From Thermonema rossianum DSM 10300 (GTDB lineage: Bacteria; Bacteroidota; Bacteroidia; Cytophagales; Thermonemataceae), in assembly GCF_000426825.1 (NCBI RefSeq), contig NZ_AUGC01000006.1, positions 62,001 through 126,000 on the forward strand: a stretch of DNA of 64,000 bases, written 5' to 3'. The position numbers and the translations under genes are program-made. Position 1 is the stretch's first letter. Every line of letters starts with the position of its first letter. Under the pieces are notes generated by a model. The model was given only the letters and a program-made list of their open reading frames with translations. It ran no database searches and was not told the origin of the DNA. Shown here one piece after another: positions 1 through 9,281 of the stretch.

Positions 1-1150
1 GCGCATCGAAGGCAATACCATTCGCGGCATAGAAAAAGGCTATGTAGCCCCCAAGGCGGGCGAAAAGGTCATTGACCTGCGTAGCCGTTATGTGCTTCCC
101 GGCTTGATGGACATGCACGTGCACCTCGAGTCGGAAACCAATCCGCACAATACGCTCGAGCGCTTCATACTGAACCCCGCCGATATCGCCTACCGTTCGG
201 TAGGTTATGCCCGCAAAACGCTGATGGCAGGCTTCACCACCGTGCGCGACTTAGGTGGCACAGGCGTCAATATTTCACTACGCAATGCCATCAATGCAGG
301 CCTGATAGACGGACCGCGCGTGTTTACCGCCGGCAAGTCCATTGCTACTACAGGCGGCCATGCCGACCCTACCAACGGTTACCGCAAAGACCTGATGGGC
401 GATCCCGGTCCTTATGAAGGCGTGGCCAATGGTCCGGATGAGTGCCGCAAAGCCGTACGACAGCGCTATAAGAACGGCGCCGACCTCATAAAAATCACGG
501 CTACCGGTGGTGTCTTAAGCCTTGCCAAAAGTGGCACAGCCCCGCAATTCACCGATGAAGAGCTGCGCGCCATTGTGGAAACTGCCCGCGATTACGGCAT
601 GAAAGTAGCCGTGCATGCCCATGGTGCCGAAGGTATGAAAAGAGCACTGCGCGCCGGCGTGCATTCTATTGAGCACGGCACCTATATGGACGACGAAGCC
701 ATTGAGCTCTTCAAGAAGACCGGCGCCTACTATGTGCCTACCATCTTGGCAGGACGCACCGTTGCCGACTCAGCCAAAGTGCCCGGCTACTATGCCCCCA
801 TAGTGGTGCCCAAAGCCTTGGCGGTAGGTCCGCAAATACAAAAGACTTTTGCCAAAGCCTATAAGTCCGGCGTAAAAATCGCTTTTGGCACTGATTCAGG
901 CGTGTCGGTGCATGGGCTCAATGCCATAGAGTTTGAGTTGATGGTAGAAGCAGGCATGCCCCCTCTCGAAGCCATCCGTTCGGCTACACTGAATGCTGCC
1001 GACCTGTTGGGCGTCAATAACCTCGGCAGCATAGAAGCAGGCATGCTGGCCGATGTGATTGCTGTAGAAGACAACCCATTGGAAAACATTTCTACCTTGC
1101 GTAAGGTGGTTTTTGTGATGAAAGACGGCAAAGTGTATAAGCAAGAATAG
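1..1150 (+). CDS. Amidohydrolase family metal-dependent hydrolase (5' end missing)
   Basis: The reading frame is open from base 2 with no stop, so the gene begins before the window; the GTG at 92 is internal. The visible protein carries the amidohydrolase (imidazolonepropionase/Xaa-Pro dipeptidase-like) metal signature. It shows HVH just after the PGLMDMH segment, a lysine in DLIKIT suited to carboxylation, the histidines of VAVHAHG and SIEHG, and the aspartate of AFGTDSG. Enzymes of this family hydrolyse C-N bonds of cyclic amides or dipeptides using one or two metals. The substrate cannot be told from the sequence, and any signal peptide would lie outside the window. It ends in a short polar tail followed by a terminator. 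Confidence 0.9.
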   Translation, partial: RIEGNTIRGIEKGYVAPKAGEKVIDLRSRYVLPGLMDMHVHLESETNPHNTLERFILNPADIAYRSVGYARKTLMAGFTTVRDLGGTGVNISLRNAINAGLIDGPRVFTAGKSIATTGGHADPTNGYRKDLMGDPGPYEGVANGPDECRKAVRQRYKNGADLIKITATGGVLSLAKSGTAPQFTDEELRAIVETARDYGMKVAVHAHGAEGMKRALRAGVHSIEHGTYMDDEAIELFKKTGAYYVPTILAGRTVADSAKVPGYYAPIVVPKALAVGPQIQKTFAKAYKSGVKIAFGTDSGVSVHGLNAIEFELMVEAGMPPLEAIRSATLNAADLLGVNNLGSIEAGMLADVIAVEDNPLENISTLRKVVFVMKDGKVYKQE

Positions 1151-1157
1151 TGAGAGC

Positions 1158-1180
1158 ACAGGGGCATGTCCCCTGTTTTT
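1158..1180 (+). terminator. Rho-independent terminator of the amidohydrolase gene
   Basis: A perfect 7-bp stem (ACAGGGG/CCCCTGT) with a 5-base loop is followed directly by TTTT, seven bases after the stop codon. Confidence 0.8.
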
Positions 1181-1221
1181 ATTACTTCTCCATGTCGATC
1201 TATACTCTTTTTTCACCACAC

Positions 1222-1479
1222 CTCTGTGGCACTCTGCGCCCCCTGTGGTGAGTACCCCTTTTTCTTTACCACAGAGAACACAGAGAGACACGGAGTATAA
1301 CCCATTCCTCTATGGTACTCTGTACCCCCTGCGGTGAGTACCCCTTTTTCTTTACCACAGAGAACACAGAGGGACACAGAGTATAACCTACTCCTCTGTG
1401 GTACTCTGCGACCTCTGTGGTGAGTATTCCTTTTTCTTTACCACAGAGAACACAGAGAGGCACGGAGCCACCTCACTCT
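1222..1479. repeat. Three tandem 86-bp units rich in CTCTGTGG/CCACAGAG
   Basis: The units start at 1222, 1308 and 1394, exactly 86 bp apart, and differ by scattered substitutions. The third diverges at its end. Each unit pairs a CTCTGTGG...CCTGTGGT arm with an ACCACAGAGAACACAGAG arm across a C/T-rich spacer (CCCCTTTTTCTTT), so each can fold into a long imperfect hairpin. Because 86 is not a multiple of 3, reading frames are not kept from unit to unit, which argues against coding. Similar CCACAGAGA/ACACAGAG elements recur in intergenic DNA of many unrelated bacteria. No gene is seen in the rest of the 1181-1601 gap. Confidence 0.9.
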
Positions 1480-1601
1480 CTTTCGTAAGAACTATTTTAT
1501 AACGGCTTTATATTTCAATTTGGCACCCCACTCCTGCCGGATTCGCCCTTGATGATTTACCAAGCAAAAGCCTATATCCGGTTCTTTTCATGGCTTTTTC
1601 C

Positions 1602-1642
1602 GAAAAACAAAAACCCGGCAAGGACGAATACTTACCGGGCTT
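1602..1642 (-). terminator. Terminator of the TldD/TldE gene pair
   Basis: Read on the minus strand, a GCCCGGTAAG...CTTGCCGGG hairpin (one mismatch) is followed by TTTTTGTTTTT. It lies about 35 bp beyond the stop of the last gene. Confidence 0.8.
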
Positions 1643-1675
1643 TGAAGGTGTCACACGGACTTGTGTTATTTGGGG

Positions 1676-2992
1676 CTATATAGCATCGGAAAGGCTGGTA
1701 AAGGTGAAGTCACGAATCTTCATAGGCGGCACCAGGCTGCCGTTGATGCGCTGAGGTTTGCCCAGCTCCTCCAGATTGTTGAGCATGATAACAGGGCTTT
1801 CGTTGAAACGGAAGTTCTTCACCGGGAACATGATTTTTCCGTTTTCTATGTAAAAAGTGCCGTCGCGTGTCAATCCCGTATAGAGCAAAGTTTGAGGATC
1901 GACCGTGCGGATATACCACAAGCGCGTTACCAAAATACCACGCTTGGTAGAGCGAATCATCTCTTCTATACTCTTGTCACCGCCCAGCATGATGCCGTTG
2001 GCAGGTGGCGGAATGGCTTTCACGCCTTTTTTGGCAGCCCAATAACGCGAATAAAACACGTTTTGCACTACACCGTTTTTCACCCAATATACTTTTTCCC
2101 GGGGGCGCCCGTCGCCTGCCCAAGGTGAAGCGGGCACTTCCGGATGCGCCGGGTCAGAATAGATGGTTACGCGCTCGTCGAAGAGCTTTTCCCCTACGCG
2201 TGTACCACCGCCCGGCTTACTCAAGAAACTGCGCCCCTCATCGGCACTGCGCGCATCCATGTTGGAAAGCATGTTTTGCAGCAGGTCCACGGCTGCCGCC
2301 GGCTCCAGAATCACGGTGTATTTGCCCGGCTCCAAAGCTTTCGGATTGCGCGAATCCAATGCCTTTTGAGCAGCAATGCGGGTGGCTGCCTCTATGTCGA
2401 ACTTGGCTACATCGTTGAAGTCCTGTACCACATAGCCCGAGCCGGTGCCGTCGGTAGTGCGCACTGTCAGTGAAAAATCCACGCCTGTGGAACGGTTGTA
2501 GGCAAACAGGCCCTTCGAGTTCATGAGTGCCGAAAAGCCGGCATTATCTAAAAAGAAGCCGGCGGCAATCAGGTCTTTGTTTTTACAATAAGCAATGCTT
2601 TTGCCGGCCACGTCGGCGCGGTAGTCGGCAGTAATTTGTGCCGTGCGGTCCACAAAAGTGGGGGTTTCTATGTATTGCTGCGGCTCAAGTACCGGCATAT
2701 GCTCGGGGTTCTCGGGTGCCAAACGGGCCAGCTCTTCGGCGCGACGCACCGCCTTGGCAATGGATTCGTCGTCGAACTCATTGAAGGTTACTGTGCCGGA
2801 GCGCTTGCCAAAGTAGGCAGTAAACGAAGCCCCCAGGTTTTCTACTTGCCCACTGGTGGTTACGGTATTGCGGGCATAGCGTATGTTGCCTTCCTGCCCA
2901 CCGCTCAGGCTGGCTTCGCACTCATCGGCTTTCGAGTAGGATATGATTTTTTCAAGCAACTGCTTGGCTTCTTCTTTTGATAGAATTCTCAT
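1676..2992 (-). CDS. TldD/PmbA family protein, TldE-like
   Basis: This 438-residue protein belongs to the TldD/PmbA family, whose paired members form a TldD-TldE heterodimeric metalloprotease that trims unfolded peptides. It lacks the HExxxH zinc motif seen in its upstream neighbour, as expected for the non-catalytic TldE/PmbA partner. The ATG at 2992 (MRILSKEEAK) is preferred: the longer frame to 3040 would overlap the upstream gene and uses a poorer start. The gap to the upstream gene is 19 bp, so the two are almost certainly cotranscribed. No signal peptide is seen, although the partner has one, which makes the location of the pair uncertain. Confidence 0.9.
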   Translation of the reverse strand: MRILSKEEAKQLLEKIISYSKADECEASLSGGQEGNIRYARNTVTTSGQVENLGASFTAYFGKRSGTVTFNEFDDESIAKAVRRAEELARLAPENPEHMPVLEPQQYIETPTFVDRTAQITADYRADVAGKSIAYCKNKDLIAAGFFLDNAGFSALMNSKGLFAYNRSTGVDFSLTVRTTDGTGSGYVVQDFNDVAKFDIEAATRIAAQKALDSRNPKALEPGKYTVILEPAAAVDLLQNMLSNMDARSADEGRSFLSKPGGGTRVGEKLFDERVTIYSDPAHPEVPASPWAGDGRPREKVYWVKNGVVQNVFYSRYWAAKKGVKAIPPPANGIMLGGDKSIEEMIRSTKRGILVTRLWYIRTVDPQTLLYTGLTRDGTFYIENGKIMFPVKNFRFNESPVIMLNNLEELGKPQRINGSLVPPMKIRDFTFTSLSDAI

Positions 2993-3011
2993 AGTCGTTT
3001 GCGGCTTTAAA

Positions 3012-4658
3012 TTAAATCTTACGAGCTGTGTTGATGACATTCACGCCATTGAAGCGGGTGGTAGCGCTTCCGTGCGATACCGAACTGATTTGCGAAGGCT
3101 GTCCTTTGCCATCGAAGAACGAACCAAAGAGACGGTAGTCTCTTTCATCACAAATGGCTGCTACCGAGTTCCAGAATTCCTGTGTATTGGACTGGTAAGC
3201 CACATCATTCACTATGCCGGTAATTTTACCGCCCTTGATTTCGTAAAAGACCGTTCCGCCGAATTGGAAATTGTAGCGCTGCTGGTCTATAGAGTAAGAG
3301 CCGCGCCCGGCAATGTAAATACCTTTGTCCACGTCGCGAATCATCTCATCCACGGAATAGGGCTTTTTGCCCGGCTCCAACGATACATTGGGCATGCGTT
3401 GAAATTGAACGGAACTCCAGCTGTCGGCATAGCAGCAGCCATGCGACTCTTTGTGCCCCAAGATATGTGCCTGGTCACGGATGGCCTGATAATCTACCAG
3501 AATGCCGTCTTTTACCAAATACCATTTCTTGGTTTTTACCCCCTCATCGTCATATCCCACGGTGCCCAAGGCATAAGGCTGGGTTTTGTCGGCATAAAGG
3601 TTGACCAGCTCGTTGCCGTAGTTGAAATTGCCTGACTTCCATTTGTCGAGGGTGGCAAAGCTGGTGCCCGCATAGTTGGCTTCATAGCCCAACACACGGT
3701 CAAGCTCGAGGGGGTGCCCCACCGACTCATGGATGGTAAGCCCCAAATGATTGGGTTCCAAAACCAAATCATATTTTCCCGGCTTAATGGAAGGTGCCTT
3801 CAACATTTCCTTGGCTTGAATAGCCGCCTGCGTGGCATCTTCTATCATGTCGTAGTATTGGTAGTACATGGTCATGCCGGTGCCTTCGGGTCCTTTGATT
3901 TTGCCTTCGGGGCGGGCAGACAAATACTCGTAGCCCATGCCCATGGGGGCACTCATTGCCTGGCGGCTCTTGAACTTACCTTCTTTGGGATTGATGGCCG
4001 TAACGTTGAAAGTAGGCCATATGCGGTGAATGTCCTGGTCCACGTAGTTGCCGTCGGTAGAAGCAAAATATTTTTGCTCATTGACTATAAAAAGTGCCGA
4101 GTTCACAAAGTTGGCGCCGTTTTTCATAGCAGCGGCATTGGCACTCAATAGTAGTTCCACTTTTTCGGAAATAGGCACCTCCAAGGCATTCTTTTCGATG
4201 GGAGTTTTCCACGACACTTCGCCGTAAGTAGGCACAGGTGCCAACCGCACGGGCTCGGTCTGATAACGTGAATTGGCTTTGGCTATGGCCACGGCACGCT
4301 CTGCCGCCCGCTTCACGCCATCGGGGGTGACCTCATCAGTAGCGGCAAAGCCCCAAGTGCCATTCACTATCACACGAATGCCCACGCCAAACGACTCGGT
4401 GTTCACGATGTTTTGCACCTGCGCCTCACGTGTGAAGATGTACTGGTTCAGCGAGCGCTGAATGCGCACATCGGCATAGGTGGCTCCGCCTGCCTTGGCA
4501 GTGTTGAGCACAATGTCAGCCAATTTTCTTTTGTCGGCTCTGCTCATGCGTGGCATCAACAGAGCTTCCAAGGGCACAGGTGTTCCCATCAGTGGGATGG
4601 ACAACAAGGAAGCACCTAAGCCCATTCCTGCCAGTTGTATAAATTCTCTCCGTTTCAA
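3012..4658 (-). CDS. TldD-like zinc metalloprotease with twin-arginine signal
   Basis: This 548-residue protein has the HExxxH protease motif (HESVGH, about residue 309) of the catalytic TldD subunit. The N-terminus, KRREFIQLAGMGLGAS, is a twin-arginine (Tat) signal followed by a hydrophobic stretch, suggesting folding in the cytoplasm before export or membrane anchoring. The start is TTG at 4658: no ATG exists between the in-frame stop 7 codons upstream and the RR motif. Length is greater than the roughly 480 residues of E. coli TldD because of this leader. It is followed at once by the TldE-like partner. Natural substrates are unknown. Confidence 0.9.
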   Translation of the reverse strand: MKRREFIQLAGMGLGASLLSIPLMGTPVPLEALLMPRMSRADKRKLADIVLNTAKAGGATYADVRIQRSLNQYIFTREAQVQNIVNTESFGVGIRVIVNGTWGFAATDEVTPDGVKRAAERAVAIAKANSRYQTEPVRLAPVPTYGEVSWKTPIEKNALEVPISEKVELLLSANAAAMKNGANFVNSALFIVNEQKYFASTDGNYVDQDIHRIWPTFNVTAINPKEGKFKSRQAMSAPMGMGYEYLSARPEGKIKGPEGTGMTMYYQYYDMIEDATQAAIQAKEMLKAPSIKPGKYDLVLEPNHLGLTIHESVGHPLELDRVLGYEANYAGTSFATLDKWKSGNFNYGNELVNLYADKTQPYALGTVGYDDEGVKTKKWYLVKDGILVDYQAIRDQAHILGHKESHGCCYADSWSSVQFQRMPNVSLEPGKKPYSVDEMIRDVDKGIYIAGRGSYSIDQQRYNFQFGGTVFYEIKGGKITGIVNDVAYQSNTQEFWNSVAAICDERDYRLFGSFFDGKGQPSQISSVSHGSATTRFNGVNVINTARKI

Positions 4659-4864
4659 GGTAGTATTTAGTTTGGTTTACACTCAATTTAAAAAAACTTC
4701 ATTTCATGTAACGAAACGGGCTCAACATTTAGTATGCCGGCAAGGCAATATGGTGTGCCCGGTATCTCTCTTGCTCATACAACTTTATGATTAAGTTTAT
4801 TATAGTTCTGTTTTGAAATGCCTGTTGAAATGTGCACTTTTGCAAGCGAAAAAAAAGAAAAGAA

Positions 4865-5290
4865 ATGGCTGGAAAACGTACATTCTCTATGATTAAGCCC
4901 GATGCCGTAGCAGCCGGCAACAGTGGGGCTATTTTGAAAATGATTGAAGAAGCTGGTTTCCGCATCGTAGCAATGAAGATGACCCGCCTTACTCTTGAGC
5001 AAGCCGGTGCTTTTTATGCAGTGCACAAAGAGCGCCCCTTCTATCAAGACCTTTGCCAATACATGTCTTCGGGTCCTATCATTGCCTTGGTGCTTGAAAA
5101 AGAAAATGCAGTCGAAGACTTCCGCAAGTTGATTGGGGCTACCGACCCTGCCAAAGCAGAAGAAGGCACCATCCGCAAGTTGTTTGCCAAGTCAATTGAG
5201 GCCAACGCCATCCACGGCTCTGACTCCGACGAAAATGCAGCCATCGAAAGCGCTTTCTTCTTTTCTAAACTTGAAGAAGTGAACGCCTAA
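4865..5290 (+). CDS. ndk: Nucleoside diphosphate kinase
   Basis: This cytoplasmic enzyme transfers the gamma phosphate of ATP to nucleoside diphosphates and so balances NTP and dNTP pools. The 141-residue protein begins [15 protein letters not shown], the conserved N-terminal strand, and carries the phospho-histidine active-site segment NAIHGSDS near the C-terminus. The frame is open upstream to 4832, but the extra KRKKRK peptide is not part of the family, so the ATG at 4865 is chosen. The gene stands alone, divergent from the TldD gene, with its own terminator. Confidence 0.97.
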   Translation: MAGKRTFSMIKPDAVAAGNSGAILKMIEEAGFRIVAMKMTRLTLEQAGAFYAVHKERPFYQDLCQYMSSGPIIALVLEKENAVEDFRKLIGATDPAKAEEGTIRKLFAKSIEANAIHGSDSDENAAIESAFFFSKLEEVNA

Positions 5291-5324
5291 GGGCTCGTGC
5301 ATACAAGTAGCTTACACCTTATAG

Positions 5325-5355
5325 GCCGTACTGCCATGGTACGGCTTTCTTTTTT
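5325..5355 (+). terminator. Terminator of ndk
   Basis: A perfect GCCGTAC/GTACGGC stem with a 7-base loop is followed by TTTCTTTTTT. Confidence 0.9.
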
Positions 5356-5437
5356 CATTGATGCTCATCATTGGAAAGCCTTCGCAAACTTTCTTTATTT
5401 ACTTTTTGAGTAAAACCATTGCATCAAAAAAAGTCCC

Positions 5438-6652
5438 ATGGATTTTTTTCAGAAAGCGTGGCGCCTAAGCGGTGGCATTTTGGTGGTGGCAGCCCTCATA
5501 GGGGTGGTGCTTCGGTTATATCCCTTCTATTCATTTGATTTTGTGTACAAACATTTGCTGCATGCCCACTCTCATGTGGCAGTGCTGGGGTGGCTGTTTG
5601 CCGGTTTTTACTTGTTTATGGTTTGGCTGTTTGTGCCCGAAACCGCACAGGTTCCCTTCCGTCGCTTGTTTTACGCTATGCAGTTGGCTGTTGCCGGCAT
5701 GCTTTTCACTTTCCCGGTACAAGGATATGGCCCGCTGTCCATTCCTTTTTCCACGCTGCATATACTGCTTTCCTATGTAGCCATTTACCGTTTGGTGCCT
5801 TTTATACGCACAGCCAAGCAGGCGGCGGTGCTGCGCTATGGCAGCCTGTTGGCACTGGCTTTTCACTTTTTGGCTACGCTGGGCACCTGGGCGCTGGCAA
5901 TAGTGATGGCCAAAAAGCTCAAGCAAACACCTGCTTATGACCTGTCTATCAAGTGGTATTTGCACCTCGAGTTTCAAGGATGGTTTTTTATGGCTGCTTT
6001 TGTGGTAGCTGCTTACTTTTTATTGCGTCAAAAAACCAAGCTGCATGGCTGGCGCATAGCCCTGTCGCTTTGGGCACTGGCTGTTTTGGGCAGCTACAGC
6101 CTTTATCCTGCATGGCACGGCATTGCCATCGAACCATTGATGTTGGTTCACCGGTTCAGTGTTGCTGCCGAAATGATTGCAAGCATCTGGTGGTTCCGCC
6201 AAATATGGCGCAACAGGACTTACCTCCGCGCCCGCACACCTTCCCGGCTGTTGATGGCTATTGCCTTGCTTGCGTTTGCCGCACGGCAGTGCATAGTGGC
6301 TATGTTGTGGCATGAGCCGCTGGCCTTACAAAGCATGGGCTACCGAAGTGCCATCATCGGTTTTTTACACCTGATGCACCTGGGCATATTTACACATGTG
6401 CTGTGGGGATGGGCAAGCAGCCTTTTTGCGGTCAAGCGACTGCCTTTTTACATAGGCTTGGGCTGTTTTCACTTGGGCTTTGGCTTGCAAGAGTTCTTGT
6501 TGTTCGCACAAGCGCTGCCGCTTATCGGGCAACAAGGGCTTTTTTTATCACCCCGGTGGTTGGCCGGTGCTGCCCTTCTGTTGGCTTTGGGCAGTGCCCT
6601 GCTTATTACCTCTTTTTCGAAAACCAATCATAAAAAGCTCCAAACTATTTAG
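5438..6652 (+). CDS. Polytopic membrane protein, cytochrome oxidase subunit I-like
   Basis: The 404-residue protein is almost entirely hydrophobic, with about 11-12 predicted membrane helices. It has conserved-looking histidines at helix ends: LHAHSHVAVLGW near residue 43, YLHLEFQGW near 172, HRFS near 238 and HLMHLG near 312. Such HxH and HLxF-GW patterns recall the haem-binding helices of haem-copper oxidase subunit I and NnrS-like proteins, and related proteins are widespread in Bacteroidota as unnamed membrane proteins. Metal or haem binding is inference. No oxidase partner genes lie nearby. It starts at ATG 5438, about 80 bp after the ndk terminator. Confidence 0.75.
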   Translation: MDFFQKAWRLSGGILVVAALIGVVLRLYPFYSFDFVYKHLLHAHSHVAVLGWLFAGFYLFMVWLFVPETAQVPFRRLFYAMQLAVAGMLFTFPVQGYGPLSIPFSTLHILLSYVAIYRLVPFIRTAKQAAVLRYGSLLALAFHFLATLGTWALAIVMAKKLKQTPAYDLSIKWYLHLEFQGWFFMAAFVVAAYFLLRQKTKLHGWRIALSLWALAVLGSYSLYPAWHGIAIEPLMLVHRFSVAAEMIASIWWFRQIWRNRTYLRARTPSRLLMAIALLAFAARQCIVAMLWHEPLALQSMGYRSAIIGFLHLMHLGIFTHVLWGWASSLFAVKRLPFYIGLGCFHLGFGLQEFLLFAQALPLIGQQGLFLSPRWLAGAALLLALGSALLITSFSKTNHKKLQTI

Positions 6653-6684
6653 CCCCACCGGGCTTTGAAAAACCTTGGTGGGGC
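6652..6684. terminator. Hairpin between convergent genes
   Basis: A GCCCCACC/GGTGGGGC stem lies between the convergent stops of the membrane protein and relA/spoT genes. Its U-tracts are weak in both directions, so terminator activity is likely but not certain. Confidence 0.55.
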
Positions 6685-6714
6685 CGGTTCTTTGCTGTTG
6701 AGCAGGCATTTGTT

Positions 6715-8997
6715 CTAATAATCCAAGCGTTTCACCTCTTCCACGCCGGGTATGGCCTTCAGCTTTTCTATCAGCTGTTTCAGGGCTTCGGTATTGGCCA
6801 CCATCACCGTACAGGTGCCTTCAAACAGGGTGTCGCTAGTGTCAATGGCAATGGAACGCATGTTTACCTTCAGGTCGTTGGATATTACTTTCGACACATC
6901 GTTGACGATACCCACGCGGTCGGTGCCTTTGATGTATAAGCCCACCAAAAACGATTCTTCTGCTACCGACGCCCACGTGGCTTTTATTACACGGTTGCCA
7001 TGCTTCGAAAGCAATTCCGTGGCATTGGGGCAGGTAGTCCGGTGAATTTTGATGCCTTCGTTGGCAGTAGCAAAGCCAAAGATTTCATCCCCGGGAATAG
7101 GGTTGCAGCATTTTGCCAAGGTATAAGGCACATGCATGTAGTCATCGCCAATGAGAATGCTGTCGCTTGGCTGTTTTTTCTTGGGCGGCTCCGGTTGCTC
7201 TGCGCCGTCTTTGTTTTCTTTTTTTACAGGCATCTGCTGCACCTGCCCTTTCCGTGCCCCCTTGGTCTCCAATATTTCTTTGAAGCGCTTGAGCTCCGTA
7301 ATGGGCAGCTCGCCGCTTCCTATATGGTAAAACAGGTCGGCTACGGTCTTCTCATTAAAGAAAGCACGCATTTGCTCATAGGTGCGATCGTTGCATGGAA
7401 CGCCCCACTGTTGCAGTTTTTTATTGGCCATCTCCCGCCCCAACTTCATGAAAGCCCGCTTTTCCTCGCGCAGGGCTTCCTTGATTTTATGCTTGGCTTT
7501 CGAAGTCTTTACAAAACTTAGCCAATCGATACTGGGTTTTTGTTTGGCAGAAGTGAGAATTTCTACCTGATCGCCGTTTTTTAGTTCGTAGTTGATAGAC
7601 ACCAACTTGTTGTTCACCTTCGCCCCAATGCAGGTTTTGCCTATGTCGGTATGTATTTCGAAAGCAAAATCGAGAGCAGTTGCGCCTTGTGGCAATACTT
7701 TCAAGTCGCCTTTGGGGGTAAAGACATAGATTTCATCGCTGAAAAAGTTGCTGCGGAAGTCGTCGATAAACTCAATGGCACCGGTGCCATTTTTTTCGAG
7801 CAGCTCACGCACACGGTTGAGCCACATTTCCAGCCCGGTTTCAAGCGACTGCTTCCCCCCTTTTTTCACCTGCACACCCGATTCTTTGTAGCGCCAATGT
7901 GCAGCGTAGCCCCGCTCGGCGATGTCATCCATGCGGCGTGTCCGTATTTGCACTTCTACCCACTGCCCGGTGCGGCTCATGACCGTCGTGTGCAAAGACT
8001 CATAACCATTGGCACGGGGCGTGCTTATCCAGTCGCGCAGGCGGTCCGGGTTGGGCAGGTAAAAATCCGTGACTATGGAATACACCTTCCAACAGGCCGC
8101 TTTTTCTTGCTGGGGCGGCACGTCATCAAGAATGATGCGAATGGCGAAAAGGTCATAGACCTGTTCGAAAGGTATTTTCTGCTTTTGCATCTTTTGATAA
8201 ATGGAAAAGACGGACTTCATCCGCCCTTTGATTTCAAACTTATAGCCTTCTTCCTTCAGTGCTTTGCGAATGGGGCGTATAAAATCACGGATAAACTTAT
8301 CCCGGCTGGCTTTGGTTTGTTCTATCTTTTCCACTATTTCGTTATACACCGAAGGACTGGTATAACGCAAATACAGGTCTTCCAACTCCGATTTGATAGA
8401 ATACAAACCCAAGCGGTGCGCCAAGGGCGCGTAAATATAGATGGTCTCCGAAGCTATTTTCAATTGCTTGTGCTTGGCCATGCTTTCAAGCGTGCGCATA
8501 TTGTGCAGGCGGTCGGCTATTTTGATAAGAATCACGCGCACGTCTTCGGCAAGTGTGAGTATTACCTTTTTGAAGTTTTCGGCTTGGGAAGAGGTAACAC
8601 TATCTTCTACATCGGTAATTTTGGTGAGGCCGTCAATGATGCGGGCTATTTTACTGCCAAACTCCCGCTCTATTTCTTCCAAGGTAATGTCTGTGTCTTC
8701 CACCACATCGTGCAGCAAAGCGGCGGCAATAGAGGTAGCCCCCAAGCCCATCTCTTCCACACATATTTGGGCTACTGCCAAAGGGTGAAAAATATAAGGC
8801 TCGCCGCTCTTACGGCGCATGTCTTTATGCGCCTCGGCAGCCATTTTAAAAGCCCGCTTAATCAAGCCGGCATCCCCTTCTTTCAAATAGGGCTTGGCAA
8901 TGCGCATCAGCTTACGATAGCGCTTCAAAATTTCACGGCGTTCTGCTTCTTCATCTATGCCGTTCAAGTTAGGTTTGTTGGTTTCGATAGGCTTCAT
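6715..8997 (-). CDS. RelA/SpoT bifunctional (p)ppGpp synthetase/hydrolase
   Basis: The 760-residue enzyme makes and degrades the stringent-response alarmone. The N-terminal HD hydrolase domain has its histidine at 71 and the HDVVEDT motif at 96-102, so hydrolase activity should be intact. The synthetase domain (about 240-390) keeps the GRMKSVFSIYQKM and RANGYESLHTTV segments. A TGS domain follows (about 425-490), then a CC-containing zinc-finger-like region (LAKCCNPIPGDE) and a C-terminal ACT domain. This full Rel-type architecture is normally the single long RSH enzyme in Bacteroidota. It stands alone and diverges from the tRNA-Leu gene. Confidence 0.97.
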   Translation of the reverse strand: MKPIETNKPNLNGIDEEAERREILKRYRKLMRIAKPYLKEGDAGLIKRAFKMAAEAHKDMRRKSGEPYIFHPLAVAQICVEEMGLGATSIAAALLHDVVEDTDITLEEIEREFGSKIARIIDGLTKITDVEDSVTSSQAENFKKVILTLAEDVRVILIKIADRLHNMRTLESMAKHKQLKIASETIYIYAPLAHRLGLYSIKSELEDLYLRYTSPSVYNEIVEKIEQTKASRDKFIRDFIRPIRKALKEEGYKFEIKGRMKSVFSIYQKMQKQKIPFEQVYDLFAIRIILDDVPPQQEKAACWKVYSIVTDFYLPNPDRLRDWISTPRANGYESLHTTVMSRTGQWVEVQIRTRRMDDIAERGYAAHWRYKESGVQVKKGGKQSLETGLEMWLNRVRELLEKNGTGAIEFIDDFRSNFFSDEIYVFTPKGDLKVLPQGATALDFAFEIHTDIGKTCIGAKVNNKLVSINYELKNGDQVEILTSAKQKPSIDWLSFVKTSKAKHKIKEALREEKRAFMKLGREMANKKLQQWGVPCNDRTYEQMRAFFNEKTVADLFYHIGSGELPITELKRFKEILETKGARKGQVQQMPVKKENKDGAEQPEPPKKKQPSDSILIGDDYMHVPYTLAKCCNPIPGDEIFGFATANEGIKIHRTTCPNATELLSKHGNRVIKATWASVAEESFLVGLYIKGTDRVGIVNDVSKVISNDLKVNMRSIAIDTSDTLFEGTCTVMVANTEALKQLIEKLKAIPGVEEVKRLDY

Positions 8998-9028
8998 ATG
9001 GAATAGAAAAAAATTTAGTGCATACCTA

Positions 9029-9057
9029 TTGCAATATAAAAATTTTGCCTAAATTTG
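9029..9057 (+). promoter_or_regulatory. Bacteroidota-type promoter of tRNA-Leu
   Basis: TTG at 9029-9031, an 18-bp spacer and TAAATTTG at 9050-9057 match the Bacteroidota -33/-7 consensus (TTTG/TAnnTTTG). The tRNA starts 45 bp downstream. Confidence 0.75.
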
Positions 9058-9101
9058 CAATCCAATCGACAGAAAACAGCCCTGTGGTTGAGCAAGGGAA
9101 G

Positions 9102-9183
9102 GCGGGTGTGGCGGAATTGGTAGACGCACTAGACTTAGGATCTAGCGCCGCAAGGCGTGGGGGTTCGAGTCCCTCCACCCGCA
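9102..9183 (+). tRNA. tRNA-Leu (anticodon TAG)
   Basis: The acceptor stem GCGGGTG/CACCCGC closes a class II tRNA with a long variable arm. The anticodon arm CTAGA-CTTAGGA-TCTAG gives anticodon TAG, reading CUN leucine codons. The T arm GGGGG-TTCGAGT-CCCTC is canonical. The 3' CCA is not encoded: the gene is followed by ACA. Confidence 0.96.
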
Positions 9184-9247
9184 CAAGCAAGCGTAAGGCG
9201 CAAACAATGGTTTGCCCTTATGAAACGAAAGTAACAATACACAGCGA

Positions 9248-9281
9248 AGCCCTCGCCGGTTTGTACGGTTGAGGGCTTTTA
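9248..9281 (+). terminator. Terminator downstream of tRNA-Leu
   Basis: AGCCCTC (9248-9254) pairs with GAGGGCT (9271-9277), with an inner CCG/CGG pairing and a TTTT tail. It lies before the trigger factor gene, so the two are probably separate transcripts or joined by read-through. Confidence 0.75.

Noticed and set aside
1266-1463. Cysteine-rich minus-strand open frames across the 86-bp repeats
   Set aside because: They run through non-coding tandem hairpin units whose 86-bp period shifts the frame; the apparent peptide follows the repeat, not a conserved protein.
7651-9006. A 451-residue antisense frame opposite relA/spoT
   Set aside because: The minus-strand RelA/SpoT protein is unmistakable along the full length; the plus frame is open only because of codon bias.
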